Shown here one piece after another: positions 59,717 to 64,000 of a DNA stretch of 64,000 nt. The notes below the pieces were generated by a model. That model searched no databases and was not told the DNA's origin. It saw only the letters and a program-made list of their open reading frames with translations. Source of the stretch: Bifidobacterium vespertilionis (GTDB taxonomy: Bacteria > Actinomycetota > Actinomycetes > Actinomycetales > Bifidobacteriaceae); assembly GCF_008698145.1 (NCBI RefSeq), contig NZ_RZNZ01000001.1, positions 124,001 to 188,000 on the forward strand. Direction: 5' to 3'. Positions within the stretch are counted from its first letter, which is position 1. Every line of letters starts with the position of its first letter. The translations under genes were made by a program, and so were the position numbers.

Positions 59717-60669
59717 TGACGGTTGAGCCGATCTCCATACCCGTGCCAGCGGACGCCACGCCCGTGCGCCGCAGGGCCGTGTTCTCCTCCGGGGCGGGAC
59801 GGCTGACCGCACGCCATGCCGAAGGCCCGCTGGGCATTCACGCGCAGAATTCGACGCGCCGTCGCCGTCTGGCCGACGAATCACTGCGTCTGATCGACGA
59901 TCTGACCAATCGACCCATGGATTCCCTCTATGCCGACTCGCTGCTCGACCAGCGCAAGCGATCGGCCTTTTCCGTATGGTCCACGCGCGTGATCGTCTTC
60001 CTGATCTGCGTGATGGTGGGCATCAGCGGTTCCGTGGTCGTGCAGCGTCTGCACGCCGACCCGCGCAAGCAGCAGCGCGATTGGTACATCAGCCGCATCG
60101 ATGAAGCCTCGGCGCAGTCGGATCAGCTCAATCGCGATCTGATCGATCTGCGCGGCCAGATCACCACGCTGAGCGATCAGGTGGGCGCCGATGCGGACAA
60201 CACCCAGCTTGAACTCGACGAGACATCGATCGGCGCGTTGCCGGTCGAGGGACCGGGCGTTTCGATCACGCTCACCAACCCGATCTCCGCCAGCGCAGAC
60301 GGCACCGGCTCGTCGTCCGCCCAGCTGCGCGTGGTGGCGGACAGCGACCTGCAGTGGTACGTCTCGCAGCTGTGGGGCGCCGGCGCCGAGGCGATCGCCG
60401 TGAACGGGTGCCGGCTTGGCGTGCAGACCTCGATCCGCAAGGCCGGCCAGACCATTCTGGTGGATCTGACGAAGATCGAGAGCCCATATGTCATCCAGGC
60501 GATCGGCGACGCGTCCAAGCTCAAGGCGGCCGTCGCCGGGAGCGGTTCGGGCGATGTAGCCGCGCAGTTGGAGAGCGCGGGCATTCATCCACAGGTCTCC
60601 TCCGTCAAAACCATTAGACTGGAGGCAGCGGAGTCAAGAAACCTCTCGTATGCAAGGAGCATCGAATAA
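59716..60669 (+). CDS. DUF881 membrane protein 1
   Basis: The 317-residue protein has a long basic cytoplasmic N-terminus, one membrane helix at about 95-115 and an extracytoplasmic DUF881 domain preceded by a coiled coil (IDEASAQSDQLNRDLIDLRG). It includes PVEGPGVSITLTNP and AVNGCRLGVQTSIRKAG. The family resembles Rv1823 and divisome-linked envelope proteins but has no proven reaction. It is co-transcribed with sbp, with its TAA directly before the sbp ATG. Confidence 0.88.
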   Translation: MTVEPISIPVPADATPVRRRAVFSSGAGRLTARHAEGPLGIHAQNSTRRRRLADESLRLIDDLTNRPMDSLYADSLLDQRKRSAFSVWSTRVIVFLICVMVGISGSVVVQRLHADPRKQQRDWYISRIDEASAQSDQLNRDLIDLRGQITTLSDQVGADADNTQLELDETSIGALPVEGPGVSITLTNPISASADGTGSSSAQLRVVADSDLQWYVSQLWGAGAEAIAVNGCRLGVQTSIRKAGQTILVDLTKIESPYVIQAIGDASKLKAAVAGSGSGDVAAQLESAGIHPQVSSVKTIRLEAAESRNLSYARSIE

Positions 60670-61002
60670 ATGGCAGCGGTCCTCGGACTGATCATCGGAA
60701 TCGTGATCGGCATTTTCCTGCAGCCGGACATTCCCATTGTGCTGCAGCCCTATCTGCCCATCATGGTCGTGGCGGCGCTTGACGCGCTGCTCGGTGCCGC
60801 GCGCGCCTACTTCGAACGCAGCTTTTCGGACAAGGTGTTCGTGATCTCGTTCTTCTCCAACGTGATCACCGCCACGCTGCTCGTGTTCCTGGGCAACCAG
60901 CTCGGCGTCGGCTCGCAGCTGACCACCGCCGTGATCGTGGTGCTCGGCATCCGCATCTTCTCCAACGTGTCCGCCATCCGCCGATTCATCTTCAGGGGCT
61001 AG
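60670..61002 (+). CDS. sbp: small basic membrane protein (DUF1290)
   Basis: The 110-residue protein is mostly hydrophobic with three to four helices, starting VLGLIIGIVIGIFLQPDIPI. It matches small basic protein Sbp, encoded between two DUF881 genes in many Gram-positives, as Rv1824 is. Its function is unknown, and an envelope or division role is inferred from context. It directly abuts both neighbours, so the three are one operon. Confidence 0.93.
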   Translation: MAAVLGLIIGIVIGIFLQPDIPIVLQPYLPIMVVAALDALLGAARAYFERSFSDKVFVISFFSNVITATLLVFLGNQLGVGSQLTTAVIVVLGIRIFSNVSAIRRFIFRG

Positions 61003-61003
61003 C

Positions 61004-61843
61004 ATGGCCGCCGAGCATGATTCGCAAAACAGGGATTCCAAGAACCCGCAGAACGCGATGCGACACCAGCACCGCCGGGATCGCGTGAACGACCGCACCG
61101 AGACCGGCTCGTTTCCTGTGATCCGCCGCAAGCCCCCGCTGAGCGATCTCAACCGCAACGCCACCCGCAGCCGTATCGTGACCAGCGTGCTGGTGATGCT
61201 GCTGTGCGCGCTGTTGGGATTCGGGTACATGGTCCAGATGCACAACACGCAGTCCTCCTACGAGTCCATGACCGAGGACGAGCTGCGCCGCCTGTTCACC
61301 GAAACCAGCGCGCAGGTCAGCAAGCTGGAGGAGCGCAAGACCGAGCTCATCGCGCAGCTCAACTCCATCAAGGCCGCTGCGGACAAGCAGGAACAGGCCA
61401 GACTCATCGCCCAGCAGAACGAGCAGACCAGCGGCATCCTCTCCGGCAGGTTGCCCGCGAAGGGCAAGGGCGTGACCATCTCTATCGGCGAGAACGCCAA
61501 CCATCCGATCGACGCGGCCACGATGTTCCACCTCATCGAGGAGCTGCGCAACGCCGGCGCCGAGGTGATCGAATTCGGCGGCGTGCGGGTGATCACCTCC
61601 ACATCCATCCGCCGAAGCGGCGATGATCTGGTGTGCGACGACCAGATCGTCAGCAGCCCGTACATCGTCAAGGCGATCGGCGACCCGTCCACGCTGCAGA
61701 GCGCCATCGACATTGCCGGCGGCGTGGGCTCCACCCTCAAGCTCGATTTCGGGGCCACGGTGAGCGTCCAACAATCGGACGAGGTGCTCATCAGCAGCGT
61801 GCGCCAGTTACCGCCGAACAAGTACGCCAAGACGGTGGAATAG
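61004..61843 (+). CDS. DUF881 membrane protein 2
   Basis: The 279-residue protein has a basic N-terminus, one membrane helix at about 62-80, a coiled coil (about 88-130) and a DUF881 domain with LPAKGKGVTISIGE and EFGGVRVITSTSIRRSG. It is a paralogue of the protein at 59716 and corresponds to Rv1825. The two DUF881 proteins probably form a complex with Sbp at the membrane. Confidence 0.9.
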   Translation: MAAEHDSQNRDSKNPQNAMRHQHRRDRVNDRTETGSFPVIRRKPPLSDLNRNATRSRIVTSVLVMLLCALLGFGYMVQMHNTQSSYESMTEDELRRLFTETSAQVSKLEERKTELIAQLNSIKAAADKQEQARLIAQQNEQTSGILSGRLPAKGKGVTISIGENANHPIDAATMFHLIEELRNAGAEVIEFGGVRVITSTSIRRSGDDLVCDDQIVSSPYIVKAIGDPSTLQSAIDIAGGVGSTLKLDFGATVSVQQSDEVLISSVRQLPPNKYAKTVE

Positions 61844-61897
61844 CGAAACGGCCCGAATCGCGGACAAAAGGCATGAAAGGTTTGTACAATGGAGCGT

Positions 61898-62335
61898 ATG
61901 ACTGATCCGATTCCTACCGCAGGCGAGACCACCATCATCGGTCTGCCCGCCATCACCATTCCGATTACCACCACCGGGGACCGTCCGCTCACGCAGGAGG
62001 ACCTGGATACGATCGCCCGCCTGTCCGAGGGGACCGCGCTGCTGATCTCGACCAGGGGAGCGGTGACCGGCTCCCGGTACCTGCTCGACGAGGATGAGGT
62101 GACCGTCGGCCGTGATCCGAACGCCGACATCCTGCTTGACGATTCCACCGTGTCGCGCGCCCATGCGGTGTTCCGCCGCATCAACGGCGTATACCACGTG
62201 ATCGACGCCGGTAGCCTGAACGGCACCTATGTGAACCGCCAGCGCAAGGACGACGCCGAGCTGCACAACGGCGACGAGATCCAGATCGGCAAGTTCCGTC
62301 TGGTGTTCTTCACCAAGTCCGCGGTGATCCGCTGA
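61898..62335 (+). CDS. garA: GarA/OdhI-like FHA-domain regulator
   Basis: The 145-residue protein has a flexible N-terminus with the ETTIIG motif at the place of the PknB/PknG phosphorylation motif ETTSVF of GarA, and an FHA domain with GSRYLLDEDEVTVGR, DDSTVSRAHAVF and GSLNGTYVN. GarA/OdhI proteins control 2-oxoglutarate dehydrogenase and glutamate metabolism. A TACAAT -10 lies 7 bp before 61898, suggesting a leaderless mRNA; an ATG at 61889 is an alternative. The gcvH gene that sits between in mycobacteria is absent. Confidence 0.9.
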   Translation: MTDPIPTAGETTIIGLPAITIPITTTGDRPLTQEDLDTIARLSEGTALLISTRGAVTGSRYLLDEDEVTVGRDPNADILLDDSTVSRAHAVFRRINGVYHVIDAGSLNGTYVNRQRKDDAELHNGDEIQIGKFRLVFFTKSAVIR

Positions 62336-62386
62336 CGGGACGCCGGGCGCGGACGCGACGACGATGCGACCAATAAGATCATAGGG

Positions 62387-62425
62387 AAGAAGCCGTGGCA
62401 TTCCAGTGGAGTGCGCGGCTTCTTT
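62387..62425 (+). terminator. garA terminator
   Basis: AAGAAGCCG (62387-62395) is perfectly inverted at 62416-62424, ending in TTTGC. Confidence 0.75.
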
Positions 62426-62483
62426 GCGTATGAGCGTCTGATTGGCGTCCATACGCAATCGATTCTCATGAAAGGGGAGAGCC

Positions 62484-63122
62484 GTGGTGGAACTCTCAGT
62501 GCGCACGGGCGGCGCGGACCGCGGCCCCCATGCGGTCCAGGGTGAACTGTTCGCCACCGCCGACGAACAGGATTGCCGCCGGGGATACCGGGGCACCGTC
62601 GCCTCGAAGGTGGCCGGCATCACCTACCGGCAGCTGGATTACTGGGCGCGCAAGCAGATCGTGGAGCCGTCCATCAATCCGTCGCACGGCTCCGGCTCGC
62701 GGCGGTTGTACTCCTTCAAGGATGTGGTGATCCTCGCGGTCTCCAAGCGTCTGCTGGACGCCGGCGTGAATCTGCAGAACGTCACGACGGCCATCGGATT
62801 CCTGACGCAGCGCACCGCGGCGCAGCTGGAGCACGTCACGATCATGTGCGACGGCGACGAGGTCCACGAATGCACCACCAATGAGCAGGTCATCGAGCTC
62901 GTGCATAGCGGCAAGGCCGTGTTCGGGGTGTCCGTGGGATCACTGTGGCATCAGATCAGCGAGGCCTTGGAGCATGAGGACCATGTGGATCTGACCGACG
63001 GGGCCCTGGGCGTGACCGGCAAGCCCGCCGGCAGGCCGATCGACGATTTGACCGCGGCGCGACTGCGCATGAAGCTCGAGGCGCGCAAGGCGGAGCGCGA
63101 GCGGGAGGCCGAGCGAGGCTAG
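62484..63122 (+). CDS. MerR-family regulator, Rv1828-like
   Basis: The 212-residue protein has a MerR-type winged helix-turn-helix with GITYRQLDYWARKQIVEPS and GSGSRRLYSFKDVVILAVSK, and an extended effector domain. It matches the Rv1828/FtsR group, whose gene lies beside garA in mycobacteria. Tandem GTG start codons follow AAAGGGGAG. Control of growth or division genes is inferred from homologues. A long inverted repeat lies just downstream. Confidence 0.9.
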   Translation: MVELSVRTGGADRGPHAVQGELFATADEQDCRRGYRGTVASKVAGITYRQLDYWARKQIVEPSINPSHGSGSRRLYSFKDVVILAVSKRLLDAGVNLQNVTTAIGFLTQRTAAQLEHVTIMCDGDEVHECTTNEQVIELVHSGKAVFGVSVGSLWHQISEALEHEDHVDLTDGALGVTGKPAGRPIDDLTAARLRMKLEARKAEREREAERG

Positions 63123-63138
63123 GCGGGGCTATACAGCG

Positions 63139-63244
63139 GTCTCAAATCGCCACCCAAACCAACAATGGGTGCGTTTTGAGACAATCCCGACCCTTTCTGC
63201 GTCTCAAAATACACCCAATTCCGGTTTGGGTGGCGATTTGAGAC
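63139..63244. repeat. nested inverted repeat, GTCTCAAATCGCCACCC family
   Basis: Perfect 22-bp outer arms are 63139-63160 and 63223-63244 (GTCTCAAATCGCCACCCAAA core). The inner arms near 63163-63182 and 63201-63220 carry the same GTCTCAAAA/ACCCA motif in the opposite orientation, so four alternating copies are present. A fifth degenerate copy lies at about 63263. Confidence 0.92.
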
Positions 63245-63343
63245 GCAGGAGGGGGTTTGGTTGTCTCATATCGCATCCATTCGCACCAATGTATTTATGA
63301 AACCGATTTCACCAAGGTTTGGCGGCGATCTTCGGTCGGGGAT

Positions 63344-63588
63344 TACGTTATGTCAGAAAACGGGGTGACGGTCAATGGGGGCGTTTTGGGCCTATTGCGC
63401 GCGATGCGTTCGTGCGTATATATGCGGACGCGCGATCATCCCTGGAGCATGTGTGACCGGTTGGTGCCGATCATGCGCACTGAAGCGGCATGGGATCGCA
63501 AGTCTTGTGCGGGACGCGCTGTATGTCGGATGCGATATACGCGATATACCTGAGGGGAGCGTTTTCCCATACAATCTGACATAACGTA
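63344..63588. repeat. long inverted repeat, TACGTTATGTCAGA family
   Basis: TACGTTATGTCAGA (63344-63357) is perfectly inverted at 63575-63588, 14 bp. An inner GCGTATATATGCG / CGATATACGC-type pair lies within the 217-bp loop. Confidence 0.7.
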
Positions 63589-63623
63589 CATTATCGGATA
63601 ACTTAATATGGTCCCGAATACAA

Positions 63624-63692
63624 CAGAGCGGAACGATCGGTACGTTTTGAAGCCCAAAATAGGCTCGGAAACGTACCAAACGTTCCGCTCTG
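63624..63692. repeat. CGGAACG.TCGGTACG family inverted repeat, copy 2
   Basis: Arms 63624-63646 and 63670-63692 match at 21 of 23 positions. The arm core GAGCGGAACG and GGTACGTTTTGAAG are shared with 36072-36142. It lies just after the DUF3592-like gene and probably ends it. Confidence 0.9.
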
Positions 63693-63699
63693 CGTTTCC

Positions 63700-64000
63700 T
63701 TACACCAGCAGAAATGATGCGATCATCGCACCGGCGCCTATCGCAAAGGAGAATACGCCGATCGCAGCCATGCTTCTCAGTCCGGAGCGGTCGTTGTCGT
63801 CGGCGTCAACGGTGAGCCGCGAACGGTCCGGATCGGCCGGATCGTATTCGACGGTCAGTCGGTCGCCCACATGGAACCGATTCTCGTCGTCCGACGGTTT
63901 TGTGCTTATGGTAAATGTCTCGCAGTCAACTTCATACGTGACCTCGAAATACCAGGAATGACTCGTTGAATCGCCGTCGTCGTCCGACGTGTTGTCGACC
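63700..64000 (-). CDS. DUF3592-like membrane protein, 5' part outside window
   Basis: An uninterrupted minus-strand frame runs from the window edge to a TAA at 63702-63700. It covers about 100 residues. It contains WYFEVTYEVDCETFTIS, VGDRLTVEYDPADPDRSRL and a C-terminal membrane helix (MAAIGVFSFAIGAGAMIASF). The VGDxxxVxYDPxDP motif and the final helix are typical of DUF3592 domain proteins, which are membrane proteins of unknown function. The true start lies to the right of the window. Confidence 0.75.
   Translation of the reverse strand, partial: VDNTSDDDGDSTSHSWYFEVTYEVDCETFTISTKPSDDENRFHVGDRLTVEYDPADPDRSRLTVDADDNDRSGLRSMAAIGVFSFAIGAGAMIASFLLV

Larger units (their letters stand above)
63123..63699. 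other. 577-bp gene-free island with three inverted repeats
   Basis: No credible gene is seen between the convergent merR and DUF3592-like genes. Three structures fill most of the region: 63139-63244, 63344-63588 and 63624-63692. Short open frames here read through the repeats and lack codon bias. Confidence 0.75.

Noticed and set aside
63257..63553. 98-residue open frame in the terminal island
   Set aside because: It reads through an inverted repeat, has no ribosome site, no codon bias and no homology I recognise.
63608..63961. 117-residue plus-strand frame at the window end
   Set aside because: The opposite strand encodes a clear DUF3592-like protein, and the plus frame begins inside a hairpin.

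Overview
The window looks like chromosomal DNA of a Bifidobacterium or a very close relative. Coding DNA is GC-rich. Gene content is actinobacterial (GuaB3, an Rv3235-type protein, GarA next to a MerR regulator, a DUF881/Sbp membrane cluster, GluABCD amino-acid uptake). There is a GH129-type alpha-N-acetylgalactosaminidase, a family described from bifidobacteria. There is also a single-chain TrpC-TrpB fusion of 695 residues, which I recall from bifidobacterial genomes. No rRNA, CRISPR array, integrase or intact insertion sequence was seen.

Layout. 0-4.3 kb: the end of a nitroreductase-like gene, two tRNA-Ala(GGC), a 1.26 kb insert bounded by copies of the tRNA terminator, a DUF1287 protein and a DMT exporter. 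4.5-11.9 kb: a flavin/PNPOx-like protein, an S10 carboxypeptidase, a THUMP-like methyltransferase, a gene-free stretch packed with inverted repeats, a frameshifted GH129 gene and a CorA-type transporter. 12-16 kb: gluABCD. 16-26 kb: leuS, then comEA-comEC-holA-tsaE-tsaB-rimI-tsaD. 25.9-26.9 kb: a two-gene toxin-antitoxin-like unit whose second gene carries an in-frame amber. 27-32.2 kb: a MerR/aldo-keto reductase pair, kup, an M23 peptidase and three tRNA-Asn(GTT). 32.5-41.9 kb: two acyl-CoA synthetases, an orphan sugar-binding lipoprotein, icd, guaB3, an Rv3235-like gene and def. 42-48 kb: rpsB-tsf-pyrH-frr-cdsA-rlmN. 48-58.9 kb: hisF-hisI-trpE, a frameshifted MFS gene, trpCB-trpA-lgt-rpe-hisE-hisG. 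59-63.1 kb: pgsA-like, DUF881, sbp, DUF881, garA, merR, an order close to Mycobacterium tuberculosis Rv1822-Rv1828. The last bases hold the end of a minus-strand DUF3592-like gene.

How the genes work together. The translation and cell-growth genes (rpsB, tsf, frr, def, leuS, the tsaE/B/D t6A-tRNA genes, rlmN) sit with envelope lipid genes (cdsA, pgsA, lgt). The histidine and tryptophan genes are interleaved, with hisI and trpE sharing an ATGA overlap. Three genes are broken: GH129 and MFS each by one extra base in a homopolymer, and the nucleotidyltransferase-like gene by an amber codon. The homopolymer cases may be assembly errors.

The most unusual non-coding signal is a set of intergenic islands (near 8.0-8.8, 15.9, 32.3, 36.1, 52.2-52.9 and 63.1-63.7 kb) built from long, often perfect inverted repeats. 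Several have a two-tier architecture in which the outer and inner arms carry the same motif. Two of the hairpin families occur twice in the window.
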